A stretch of DNA of 64,000 nucleotides from Heterodera schachtii (taxonomy: Eukaryota > Nematoda > Chromadorea > Rhabditida > Heteroderidae). Where the stretch lies: the NCBI GenBank assembly GCA_023374025.1, contig SIJG01000125.1, forward strand, positions 241,849 to 305,848, in the 5' to 3' direction. Under the pieces are notes generated by a model, which saw only the letters and a program-made list of their open reading frames with translations, was not told where the DNA came from and did not search any database. The translations under genes and the position numbers were made by a program. This document shows, piece by piece, positions 50,601-62,684 of the stretch. The number at the start of each line of letters is the position of its first letter. Positions within the stretch are counted from its first letter, which is position 1.

Positions 50601-52027
50601 TTATCATAAATTGTAAATTTGTATAGGAATTTTATACCGATAGCAATTCGACTCTAATTTGTAAGGGCTAAATGATTTTTTATATTTTCAGTTGCAAATT
50701 TCTTTTTTTTATTAATTGTATGGCTTAAATATTTTTAATTTATCTTTTTATTTAGGGCTTCCTTTTTATGCTTAGAGTCAAAAAGATTTTTTTTCACTCT
50801 CATGTCCAGCTGACAGGAACTTTCTTCGGCGGTTTGTTAAAGATATTAAAATTGCTATTAATAAAAATGATCTTTGATATTAATTACAGGTTTTTAATTT
50901 TCCAAAAATCAGTGGCTTTTGAAATAAATTAGTTTGCCGTTTTAGTTCTTTTTTGAATTTATACTTTTTTCTGCACTGCTTTTTTTATTTATCTCTCTTG
51001 TTTTTGTATTTTTCATTTATTAAATATTTAAAAAGAAAAACTGGATTTATTTTTTTATTTTAAATGAGTAGATCAATATTTAAATGATTCTTTTTTTAAT
51101 TATGAATTTAACAATGTTTTACGATTGAAATATTAAAAAATTATTTTAGGTAATTGTTTTATCTTTAGATTTTGCTTAATAATTTTTTTATAGCTATCAA
51201 TTCTTAACAATGAATTAAAACTTTATTTACTGTTTAGCAAAAATACAACAGATATCTTCTGCAGCTCCATTTTTATTTTTATATATATATTTTTTATTGA
51301 AATAATCTTATATCAGCTTATTAGTTAATTGAAATCTTTTTTTTATTATTTTGCAATTTGTTGATTGAATACACTCTGATAAGGTAATTAAAAGAGAATT
51401 TTAGTCGTCATCCAAAAATGCGACAAAATTTCATGCAAATATCATGGAAATCTCGCCTTGGCTTTGCGAATGGGAATGAAAAAATTTCAATTCAAATATA
51501 CCCTCTGAAATTATTTTAGATTTTCCATCGAAAATGTGTTGCTATTTTATAAAATAATAATCTAATGTTAACTACATTTTCTTGTCGCGCTTCCTTGCAT
51601 ATGTTTACGGCACTGGCGGAGAACTAATTTTATTATTTAATAATATATGATATATTAATATAAAGTTTTGTTCGATTCACCTTATGACGAAAAACCAATA
51701 ATTTATTTATTTTAAAACGAATTAAATAAATTTGAACTAACAAATATTTAAATATAAATAAAAGATTTTATACTATTATATTTTATTAAAAAATAAAAGC
51801 GGTTTTATGGCTGCCCCCCATAAGGGTATTAATTATGCTCTTTGAATGAATTTAAAGAACGCGTGGATTTTTTTCAATTAATTGTGCTGGTTGATAGTTA
51901 ACGTTTTGATTCTCTCGTATTAACATTTATTTAAAGTCATTGTTTGTTACTGTAGTAAATATACAATATTAATTTTTTTTATATTTTAATATTTTCATAA
52001 ATTTTTTTAGAAAATACTGATAGTTAT

Positions 52028-52320
52028 TCAAAAATAATTTAATGAATGTTATGATTAGGGCTCTAATTTTATTTATTTGCACGGTTCAAAGTGTAAAAAG
52101 CCAAAGATCCCATCAATATTGATACTTTCATTCACACAAAAAAAGATTACTAAATAAAAAACAAAAGCTCAAAATTGGAATAATATTCCAAAAAGATTTT
52201 CTGTGTTATACCTATCATATTAAATTTTCTAGTATCCGATGGTCCCATTAACTTTTTTAAATTACTCTACTCCATCCATTGTTTTTTTCATCTCCCATGA
52301 TTTAATTTAGAATTTAATTA
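52028..52320. mobile_element. Insertion within the right arm of the inverted repeat
   Basis: Comparison with the left arm shows about 293 extra bases between AGTTAT and TTATGCACAT. A TTAT or AT duplication may flank it. The content is unrecognised AT-rich DNA with a patch of more mixed sequence (CCTAGTATCCGATGG-like words). It postdates the arms. Confidence 0.5.
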
Positions 52321-52365
52321 TTATGCACATATAATTATATTGTACGAATATGAATTTAGTTTAAT

Positions 52366-55300
52366 TTTTTTGTTACTTTATTTATTATTTCAATATTTAT
52401 ATTTTTCTAGTAAAAAACATCGTTTATATAAAAAACTTTCCATTACTGTTTATTGGCATTGATATGTTTTTTCCTTGAAGCGTCAAATTCGTTTTTATTA
52501 ATCAAGATCCGTAATGATCGTGAAATTAAGTATTAATTTTTCAAAAAAATTAGGAAAATTTATATAAATTTCATATTTAATTATTTTAGCATTATTTAAA
52601 TATTATATACTAAGTATAAGGACTTGTACGAATATTTTAGTATTATAATTTTACATTTCACAACTTAATTTATTAGGTGAGAATTTGCACATATTCATTT
52701 AATTAATTTATTCGTACATATATTCTTAATTATTTCTTTCCATGATGTTTATGACATTCATTGTTTATGAAGAATAAAGATTTATAATGTAGCATTGCCC
52801 TAAATCTAACTAATTTTTAGATATTGTATTCTGATGTTGAACAATTCATAAGGCGATTCTTAATATCAATAAATTTTAAATTTATTTTTATTATTTTTTT
52901 CCATTTCCAGTAATATTTTACTTTGTTTAGCTAAGTAGCTCTAAGTAGATAAAGGGCGGGCATTCATTCAGTTTTAATAATAAAGTATTTTTTAAATTTT
53001 TATTTTTATCTTATATATTTTCTTTCGATATTAAATTTTAAAGATTAATTATATAAAATTTATTTATATTTTTGTTTGTAATAAAATTTTTGAATTTGAT
53101 TTATTTATGTGTAAATCTTTCATATTATCGACAGTTTATAAACAATTTCTTTTATAAAGAATATTATTTGCGTTAACACTGAATTATTTTTGTCTTTTCT
53201 CATAAAATATATTTCATATTATGAAACCGTTTTATTAGCGATTTTATGGTCATAATTAAATAATCTGACTACTTTAACGGCAAAATTAAAATGCAATTTT
53301 CAACTTTTTTTGTGTCATTAAAATTATTTCAATATTTTATTTGATGAATTAATTGCTTTATTTAAAATGTACCGGTTCATAGTTCACACGTCGATTCTTC
53401 TTCTTTAGATTACTGAGCTATGAATGAACAATGATGTTCAAAAATTTTAAGGAAAAATAATTTAATCTGGGCTTGACCCAAACAAATTTGTTCTAAAAGG
53501 TTCAATTAGCACTTATTTTAAATTTTTAGATTATATATTTTTTATAAATATTAATTTAAAATACCACTCTTTTATTACTTTCATTTTCATTTGAATTTTT
53601 ATTTATACTCTTAAACGATAAGTTGGCTAGTATGTTCCAATTAATATATTAATTTTGTTTTTTGCATAAATTATCATTAATTATAATTAAAAAATAAATA
53701 AATTTTGTAACTGAATGAGATGAGGTGGTTTCTATTATGAATCTCGATATATTTTTTGTTTTCTTTATTTTTTTAATGTGTTGTCTCTGTTTGATAATAA
53801 ATATTTCTTTTAAATTATTTTTATATCTTTGAACCTAATATTTATTATTTTAATTATGAAATTTAGCTAAATTTTATACACTATCTTTATTATCGTCTGC
53901 AAGTTCATAACATTTATGCAGCATAACCTTTGAGAATATATATTTGCGTTTTTTATTTAAATAGTTTAATCGTCTAGCAAATTTATTGCTAGCTCAATAG
54001 CTAACTGCTAACTGTTATTAGGGATGCTGATCGTGTAATTGGGGAGTGATAAATGACCTAATTAGGGACAGTTATTGAACAGTGACCAAAAGGCACACAA
54101 AACAATGCGATTTTTCAAAATGTTTATTATCTTTTTTGAATTCTTATTATACTAATGTAATTGTCATTATGATTTAATTTAAAGGTTAGGTAATAAAAAT
54201 ATTATATATGTTATATTTTTTACATTCTTTTCTTTTATGTTATTTTTTCTATTCCTTGTCTACGCCGCCTTTACTTTTACAAAATGCGGCCATGCAAAAA
54301 TACAAATTTTTATATAACGTTAATACCTTCAATGTTAAGATAATCATTATTTTAAAGTATGCTTATTCATTTTTAGTTAAAAATGATTAACAATTGATTT
54401 TTTGCTTTAATGCAATGAGATTAAAGTGTTAAATATAATAATGACAGTTAAGCTTTTACCATATGCAAAAAAATTTTGCTAATTATATTGGCTTATAAGT
54501 TTATTTATTTATTTAAATATTTGGTAATATAATTTAGAATGGCTTTTTGGAATTAAATATTTTCTATGGCAATATGTCGACAAAAGAAATCTTGCTAAGA
54601 AGTTACAAATTATTTTAGTTCCTTTTGAAATATTAATAAATATCTATATGAACTAATTTACTTATTTTATTTTTTCTTTTATTAAGAACTTGAATTTAAT
54701 TTTGAAATTAGTTGCTTTATATTTGAATTTGTAATTTTTGATATTTGGTATTTGTATCAGTAATAAATTTAAAATTTTAATTATTATTTTAATTTTAATA
54801 TTATTTATTCTTGCATATTTCCATTGGCAATTAATTAATTAAATAAAAAATTGAAAAATAAATAATTTCTACATAAATTGCTCTTATATATTTCCATTTG
54901 ATTAACTATTTACAATATTTTTTTTTGTTTCAGCTTTTTTAATTATATTTATTAATTTATTTATTATTTTATTTTAATTTTTAATTATATAGTGTTTAAG
55001 TATATAAGTCAGTCTTTATATTAAACCAAAAAGATTTTAACATTTTTTATGAAAAAAAATAACAAACAAAAATTATATAAATTATCCTGATAAATAATCT
55101 ATTAACAAAATATATTAATTAAAACTATAACATATATAATTTTTAGAAAAAAAGAATAAAATGTTTTCAATAAGAAAAGAAAATAATCTAGAAATTTACA
55201 AGAAAAAAATACAAAATATGACAAGCTCGTTTTCTATCAAGCAATAAAATGATACAATATTTTGATAATTAAATATTCATTTTTTTTTATTAATATTATA

Positions 55301-58300
55301 TTTCCGATTCCGATTTTTTAATTTCTTCTTTTCACTTTGAAATATTTTTAGCAATCTTTTATTTAAATCTTTTTTATTAAAGATTAATATATGACTTCAT
55401 ATTTTTAATTTTATGTTATAAAATTGGGCACAATAGATAATTTTTTGCATTTTGATATTCATTTAGTTTTTAATTTAAAAATAATTACTGATAGCAATTT
55501 TTTTCTGAGGTCAAATGCTGCGTTAATTCGATAACGGTTCAGTACTGCGTTAATTATATAATCATGCAGCATTAACAAATTCATATTTTTATTATTTATC
55601 TTTTGTTTATATATTATGATGATGATATGTTTCTGGCTAGTAATTTAACTCTTTACTAAATAGTTTTAATGTTTTGTCACTTGCAATACTTTTAATGCAG
55701 TAATATATATTTGTTTCTGTTATAAAGTTTTTATTTTAAGCTATTTATATTTAAAACATGTATTAATCTGTATTATTGTCGAATTTTGCCATCTCCATAA
55801 TCAGATTAGACGAAAATATTAATAATAAGAGAACAATTAAAGAATTTTTATAATAAAAACCTTACAATTAGTAGTTTCATAAAAATGTTTTTGGCTCATT
55901 AAAATAAAAATATTTTGGTTTTCTATTAAATTACTATTTATTTTAAATGTTTTTATTTTAATTTGTGTTACAACTTTTAGCACTCAGCATTATCGAATAT
56001 ATCGAAATAATATTATTTATCGTCTAATTGAGTTTTCTTTTAATAATTTTAATTAATTTATGTATGATTAAACTAAACTTTATTTTAAAATATTTCACAC
56101 GTTATAAGATTTTTAATGTTCATTTGCTTGACATTTATTAATTTATGTTTGAAGTAGGAATATTTTGAAATTCAAATATTAATTTTTATCGAATTTATTT
56201 ATTTATTTTTGGCTTTTTAAGACTTATAGAAAAATTTTTTTTGAATTTTTAGCATTTAAATAATTTTTATTTAATATTCCAGGAGTTTGGCAGTTTTTAA
56301 ATTAATCAACGAGGATTTTTTTATTGATTATGTCCTTATGTTTGTTTAAAAATAAATAATGTATAGTTTTTTAAATATAATTATTTGGATTTTGTGCCTA
56401 TTGACTTCTATAAATAATTCATATTGTTTTTTATAATTTCTTGCAGATTTATATATTTGTTTTTATTTTTAATTAATAAATTGAATTGTATTTTACTTAC
56501 TTTTTGTTTATTATTAAACATACTCATATTGCATACTCGGACGTCCATAAGTTGATTCATTGTTGGAAATATTGATTCAAATATGGTTGCAACTTAAAAT
56601 GCTATATAATATTTTTATTCTAAATAAATTCAACTTCATACTAATAACACAAAAAATATTCTTTGATTAATTAATATTGAATATTTATTCTTGAACTTAT
56701 TTAATACTCAAATATTCAGATGAATTTAGTTTCTTGAAATAATATTTAAAATAAATATAATTGAGTCCCAGTGAAAAGTGAAACTTCAGTACCAAAGAAA
56801 TAAAGGATGAACAAAAAGAATTTGACAAGCTAATTTTGCAAAAGGGAGCATGCGAAGACGGAGCAAGTAGAGGGCTGGCGGAGGGCAGAGGAATAAGTCT
56901 GACGAACGTTTTTTAAATTTGTAGTTGCGCCAAATTTTTAGTCAAGAGAACCGGTCGATATATCAAAATAATATTATCTAACGTTTGATTGAGTTTTTTA
57001 ATAAGATATTTATTTATTTATGGTATGATATGATTAAACTAAACTTTATTTAAAAGTTTTCCAACGTTAATTCGCCATATGTATTTTTATAAGATTTTTA
57101 AAAAACTTTTGAAAATTCTAATAAATTTATTTTAAGAAATTACATTGGATTCTAGTCAAATCATTGATTGAAATGGAAGAAAATTTTCAAATCAACAAAT
57201 CATTTGATTTAATATTGAAAACAATAAATACAAGTAGTTAATTAATAATAAAAAAATATAAAGACGAATTGAATTATCAATAAAAAAAATTTAATCAATT
57301 CTTTTTTCTTTCTTTTAGAAAAATTGAGAAAAATTATTTAAAAATCACTTAAAAAAAGATAAATATGTTTTTTAATATTTGTTTAGATTAATGAAAAAAT
57401 ATAATAATAAAAGAACATGAAAAATAATTTTATAGAACAATTAAAACATAAACTCAATGGAATTTTTTTTAAAGTTCTGGTAAAGTAATTTTGACTCAAA
57501 CTTAATGAAAATTTATGATCATAACTTTTTATGAATTTATATGTGTTACATTTTTTGTTAGCAATTGAGTCGAATACTGGCCTTAGCAATTGTTTTTACT
57601 AGGATATATTATAATTTAATTTAATTTTTATTTATTTTTTTTAAATGAAATGTTATTATGTGAGCTAAATTCATATTTATCTTTATATTTTTATAAAAGA
57701 AGATTTTAAAATTGTTTTTTTCTTTGAAATTGAAATCTTATGTTTTGGATTTTAACTATCTGAAAATGAGTTTTTTTTTCTTATTTCAATTTTTTGGTTT
57801 TAATTTTAACTATGAATTGTTAATTAAAAATGCATTTTCTAAATGTTGTATTGACTAATAAAATTCATTATATTATAAAACTCACATTTTTATTGTTATT
57901 TATGTTGGTTTTATAATAACACCTTGATGAATTGTGTCGGCATTCTTGTAAAAAATTGCTTGATCGTTATCGTTTTCTTGTTTAAAAATTTTTATTAATT
58001 ATAAATCTAACTAATTTGTAAGTGCATGAGGTTCTTTCTTTATTTAGTTTTATTATAAAGTATAGTATAATACCATAAGAATTTTATAAACTTTTGTAAA
58101 AATATTCTGATTTTTTCGTTTATTTTGTAGGAATGATATTTTATTAATTTTTATTTTATATAATATTAAACATGAAAAGTTTTTTTATTATTTTAGTTTG
58201 TCGTTTATTTTTCTCGTGTTGATCCTGAGATTCGTAATTCAAATGAATTTTAAAAAAATAAGCAGATTATTTAATATTTTTCTTATCAAAACAAACTAAT

Positions 58301-60729
58301 TGATTACCTAAAACTTTATAAAACGTATTGGATAAATTTAATCTTTTAACTAATTACTTTTAATTATTCAAGCGTAATTTCCACCCCACTGCTCATCAGC
58401 GCTACCCATGTATTTCAATATTCTTTTTATGTATATTTATATTAGTTTGAATAATTTAAACTGATTTATTATATTCGATTAAGGTTTAAAAAGCTAAATT
58501 AAAGATATATTTTATTAAAATACTATTAAATCAGTTTTAATCAAATAAATTTTATAAAAGTTTAATTTTCATAAGATTATTAGGTGAAATTTTTAAATCA
58601 TTTATTGTTAAAAAGTTAGGATTTAAAATTATCATAATACTATAATAATTAAAATTGTGAAAATGTCAAGTATTTGTGTTTTGCAATATAAAATTTTATA
58701 AAAATTAATGATAAATTAATTATTATATTAAATATTTGCATAATTATTTTTGATTTCAATCATTTATTTATTTATAATATTTTCGTTAACAATGCAAAAA
58801 TTTAAAACCTTTCAATCTAACAAGTCGGTAAAAAAAACATTTTTTAACAGCACATTTTTTTAATATTTTCTATTAAAATGTATAATACTAAAAATATTCA
58901 TTTTAAAAATTTAATACATAATAATTGACAATTTGATTCTATAATTAGTAATAAAAATTTAAGTCCTATTAAAAAATTTATGACTTACAGACCAATTTTC
59001 GCAGTTATACTCCACAAATATCTTTTTTTTAAATAAAAATAAACATTTTAAATTAAAATTAATGAAACTTGTCGTTTGACTAAATGATATTCAAAAAATA
59101 TTTATTACCGAACTCTAAAAATAAAATATAAATTTTATAAAAGAGAACCAATGAAATAACTAATTAAAGAGATTTTATTAATTGCACATCTTAAATTGAT
59201 TAATTTTGCATTTATCATTGTTGATCAAAAAAATAAAATAAACATTTAAAGAGAAAATGTAAATTGAATTGAATAAAAAGTCCTAAAGACAAAAGTAAAC
59301 ATCGGAATTATCTGTCGTCAAAATTAAGTTTAAAAAATTATATACATTTTAAACATAAATCTTAACTTTATAAGGTATTATAAAAAACATTGTGATATAA
59401 GAATTTCAAAAAATTTTTTTTATTTGAAATGATTTTTCCAAATCGCCGTAACATACTGTGACGAAAAAGCAACTAATAAATTAAGCGAAACAACAACTCC
59501 AACGCCACGCTGCTCTGCTTTCTTCAGTTCTACGCCATGCGCCAAACTGGAAGCTTAATTGGACTTGGAAATAAATTAAAAGTGCTAATTAACGAAATCC
59601 TTTTGTAATTTTAAGTTGACAGAGCGAAAAAATTCACAAAATTAAAAAAAAATTAATATAAAATTTAATATTTTAAGAAATTTTATTAACAAATGATAGA
59701 TTAAAAAGTTTCATAAAAATAAATATCAAAATAATATGAAATTTCTTATCAATGGTAAAATTTCAAACTTTCCTACTATAATGTTTCTTTCCGGAGTTTA
59801 TAAGCATATTAACAATATTAATTAATCTTGAATTTTTTGATTTTTGAGATACATATATTTTTGGATAAATTGCTTTCTTTGCTGGGCTTATATTTCAGAA
59901 TTAAAATTGTGTTTATATCAAATCACAACAAGCGGTAAATTTAAATAATTAAACAATTAAATTATTTTAAAGAAAAATATCAGTCTTTTTATTTATTGAT
60001 TCGATTGAAGGAATTTTTTGATTGTTAAAAATTAAATTCAAATACATATTATATACAGAATAAAGGAATTATTTACAAATAGAATAAATATGACCAAAAA
60101 GCCGAATTAAAAATCTAATAATTTCCGAAACATAATAATTTAAATTACTTAATTCTTTTTTTAAAAGAAATAATATTAAAAGGTTTTAAACACCAAATAA
60201 TTTCAAAAATATATATGATTTTCTTTGAAAAGGATCATGTAATAACACAAAAATAATTAATTAAAATATAATGGTTTTGTTATTTTGTTACTTAAAAATT
60301 ATTCAAATTAATATTTGCATAATTGAATAAAGGAATTAACTTCAAAATTAAATTCAAATAAATATATACAGAATTGAATAAAGGAATTTTTTACAAAACA
60401 ATAAATATGACCAAAAAAACCAATTAAAATCTAATCATTTTCTAAACTTTTAGATTTAAATTTGCTAAATTCTTTCGGATATCAGGGGATTCATAGATTA
60501 TTTTTAAATAGAGAAAACAAATTTTTACATGAATTGATTTAGGAGCTCGATCAAGCTAAGTTCAATCGAGCAAGACCTTATTGCAAAGATTAGTAAATTT
60601 TTAGGCAAAAAATATTAAAATTAAAATAAACAAACAAAACTTAACCAGTTAATCGATTATTTTGAAGAAAGGGAGTAGAAAGTTAAATACAATTAACATA
60701 GAAATAAATCAATTTTTTTTTGGGTGTTT
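52366..60729. other. AT-rich gene-free stretch
   Basis: No gene was recognised in 8.4 kb. Items seen: a TAGGGATGCTGATCG word at about 54020 that could be an isolated hAT-like end; a small GC-richer patch at 56840-56910 carrying the 17-mer shared with 4130-4146; and a patch at 59500-59560 with ACGCCACGCTGC and ACGCCATGCGCC. ORFs of 60-68 codons (54208, 57383) look like chance. Confidence 0.35.
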
Positions 60730-60974
60730 GCATAGTCGATTCGGGTGTAGGAGGGGGCGCTGAGCACGATGGTGGCCGAATTTTTTTTTTTGGTCAAGTG
60801 CTTCAGAAGTTATGGCCAAATTTGTGCGCGATTTGGCCCAAATCCGGGATTCGACCCGCTCAACGTTGAGGCGCATCCATTCGCACTGCAGTTTATGAAA
60901 GTAGGGGTCTGGGGCTTATTTTCAAAATTTATTTCAAAGTCCGGGATTGAGGCGCGTCAGAGATATGGCCAAAA

Positions 60975-61030
60975 GAGACAAAGTGTCGACCACCAGACAA
61001 AGCGTCTACCCAGCGGACAAAATGTCGACA
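60975..61030 (+). repeat. Three GACAAAGTGTCGAC-type direct repeats
   Basis: GACAAAGTGTCGACCACCA, GACAAAGCGTCTACCCAGC and GACAAAATGTCGACAAA follow one another. They match the six-copy array at 11929-12118 in sequence and orientation. Confidence 0.7.
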
Positions 61031-61070
61031 AAATTTTTGGGTGGGGGAGCCGCGGGGGGGGGGGGGGGGG

Positions 61071-61430
61071 GTTGCGCGAAGCGCCTTCCGTAAAAAGGGG
61101 GGGGGGGGGGGGGGGGGGGAGGGGGGCCGCTGGGGGGGGGGGTGGCGGGTGGCGCGAAGCACTTCCGTAAAAAGGGGGGGGGGGCGGGGGGGGGGTGGGG
61201 GTGGCGCGAAGCGCCCTCCGTAAAGCGGGCGGGGGGGGGGTGGGTGGGGGCCGCGGGGGGGGGGAGAGGGGGGCCGCGGGGGGGGGGGGGGGGGTGGCGG
61301 GTGGCGCGAAGCGCCTTCCGTAAAGCGGGCGGGGGGGGGGGGGGGTGGGGTGGCGCGAAGCGCACTCCGTTAAGGGGGGAGGTGCGGTAGGCGGGGTGCG
61401 GGCGGGGGGGGGGAGGGGGGGTGGCGCGCG
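61071..61430 (+). repeat. Irregular tandem repeat of GCGAAGC hairpins and G runs
   Basis: Five copies of a core close to GGCGCGAAGCGCCTTCCGTA start at 61072, 61151, 61203, 61303 and 61352, with a degenerate sixth at 61422. They are separated by runs of up to about 20 G. Each core can fold as GGCGC-GAA-GCGCC, and the heptamer GCGAAGC is a known unusually stable DNA mini-hairpin. The G runs could form quadruplexes. Confidence 0.8.
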
Positions 61431-61437
61431 AAGACTA

Positions 61438-61700
61438 ACGCAGCTTTCGGTAGCTGCTACTGCCCAGCCAGCATGGTACGGGCGGCGCAGGCCGGCGAGC
61501 GGGGGGGGGGGGGGTTGGGGGGGGGCGGCAGCCCCCCCCCCCCCATCCAAACACCCAGCGAGAAAAAAAACTGTTTTTTCTAATAAATTTTTTTTTTCAT
61601 TCAATAATATTTCTCAAAATTAAACGCGCTTCCACGCATGTTCCGGTAGCTGCTGCTGCACGAACAGCCAGCCACGCACCTTTCGGTAGCTGCTACTGCA
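61438..61700 (+). repeat. Three copies of a TTCGGTAGCTGCTRCTGC module
   Basis: Copies at 61438-61463, 61633-61660 and 61674-61700 fit ACGYAYSTTYCGGTAGCTGC followed by TRCTGC. A fourth copy lies at 12200-12226. The bases outside the module differ, so it is a conserved unit within a repeat family. Its role is unknown. Confidence 0.65.
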
Positions 61701-61790
61701 CTAACAACCGCGACGGTCTACCCCGCGGCGGTTCACCGTTTATAAACGGCTAGGCTCGGCACTCTAAACTGAACTGCGCATGCCCTCAGA

Positions 61791-62290
61791 GCCGACTAGT
61801 TATTTTGATACCTATAAATAAATAAAAATCGAAAGATGTTTAAATAAGAATGAAATAAAAGCATAAATGTTCAAAAAATTAAAAGTGGAATGCAAGTTAT
61901 CATAAAGCGAGACTTGGCCCAGATAAAAACGGAATTTGTCTTCAAGGTTTTAAACATATTTAAGAATAAAAATTTTTTCCAATTTATTATATAAAATACA
62001 GAAAGTTAATGTATAAAATTAGAATTAAAATATGGTAATCTATATACTTTTTGCGTTGCTAATTAACATAATAAAAAACCAGAAGATTGGAAAATACAAA
62101 TTAAAACAGAAAAAATAAACAAGAATCGCCAAAATTTAGCGATGTTATTTTAAATAAAAGCAAAATAAAACAAAAATTTTAAAAAATAAATTTAAACTTT
62201 TTAAATATAAAAACGATTGGCTCTTTTTATTAAGCAATATAAATTTAAAAATGGCAAAAATATTTTATGTATGGTAAAAATTCTCCACCA
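61791..62290. other. A-rich gene-free stretch
   Basis: Low-complexity, A-rich on the plus strand. Nothing was recognised. Confidence 0.35.
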
Positions 62291-62423
62291 AAAGAGCACT
62301 ATTAAATTCAATCTCAGTTTCTACACTCAACACCTCAAACACGCGAAAAATCAAACGCGGCGTTCCTGTCTAAACTGAATAAACCAAACGTTCGGCAGCG
62401 ATTTTCAAATTTAACAACAAATT

Positions 62424-62684
62424 ATGCCGACCAGTCAATTATATAGAGCAAGAGAAATCGCACTCGGGCGGAGTAAATCTGATTTAATCTGGCACCTATA
62501 TATTAAAAATAGAAAAACACATGCAGACAACATGATACGAAGATCCATCAATTGGATCGCGAAGAATGGTATTATTAAAAAACTAAATAAAAACACAACT
62601 ATAGTAAAATTTCCACAATGCCCTGCCACGGCCAACATATTGATTGCACAGGCACACCGCATCATTAGAGCAATACACAAATAG
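62424..62684 (+). CDS. Small basic protein of unknown function (86 codons, unrecognised)
   Basis: I do not recognise this protein. It stands out because its codons are far less AT-biased than anything nearby (GCG, CGG, GCC, CAC and TGG are used) and it begins cleanly at ATG and ends at TAG. About 120 bp upstream is also of mixed composition and could be a leader. The peptide is basic, with no signal peptide or membrane segment. Residues 17-33 (KSKSD-like to YIKNRK) and 37-56 (helix with IRRSINWIAKNG) followed by a short strand-like NTTIVKFP suggest a helix-turn-helix or winged-helix fold, which is only inference from pattern. It may be a host gene, one exon of one, or a mobile-element ORF. 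The opposite strand is also open over the same span, which weakens the case. Confidence 0.4.
   Translation: MPTSQLYRAREIALGRSKSDLIWHLYIKNRKTHADNMIRRSINWIAKNGIIKKLNKNTTIVKFPQCPATANILIAQAHRIIRAIHK

Larger units (their letters stand above)
49965..52365. mobile_element. 2.4 kb inverted-repeat structure
   Basis: The left arm (49965-50272) is the reverse complement of the right arm (51802-52365). Inner ends share ACCCTTATGGGGGGCAGCCA and outer ends share CTAAATTCATATTCGTAC. The right arm is interrupted by about 290 bp at 52028-52320; the left arm holds about 45 extra bases at 50056-50098. The 1.53 kb between the arms has no coding region. Flanking sequence shows no target duplication, so a transposon or an inverted duplication are both possible. 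Confidence 0.8.
60730..61790. mobile_element. GC-rich repeat island (G runs, mini-hairpins, shared modules)
   Basis: An abrupt island of high GC in AT-rich DNA. From left to right it holds a mixed-sequence block (60740-60970), three GACAAAGTGTCGAC-type units (60975-61030), a 0.5 kb stretch of long G runs with repeated GCGCGAAGCGCC hairpins (61040-61430), and three TTCGGTAGCTGC modules (61438-61463, 61633-61660, 61674-61700). It ends in a GC-rich block with the palindrome CCGTTTATAAACGG (61736-61749). Two of these motif types also occur together at 11.9-12.2 kb. The proline- or glycine-rich ORFs here (up to 215 codons on the minus strand) are read-through of G/C runs, not genes. Confidence 0.65.

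Noticed and set aside
60957..61604. 215-codon proline-rich ORF on the minus strand and glycine-rich ORFs on the plus strand
   Set aside because: They are translations of long G/C runs and hairpin repeats; no domain, no balanced codon use, and several overlapping frames are open at once.
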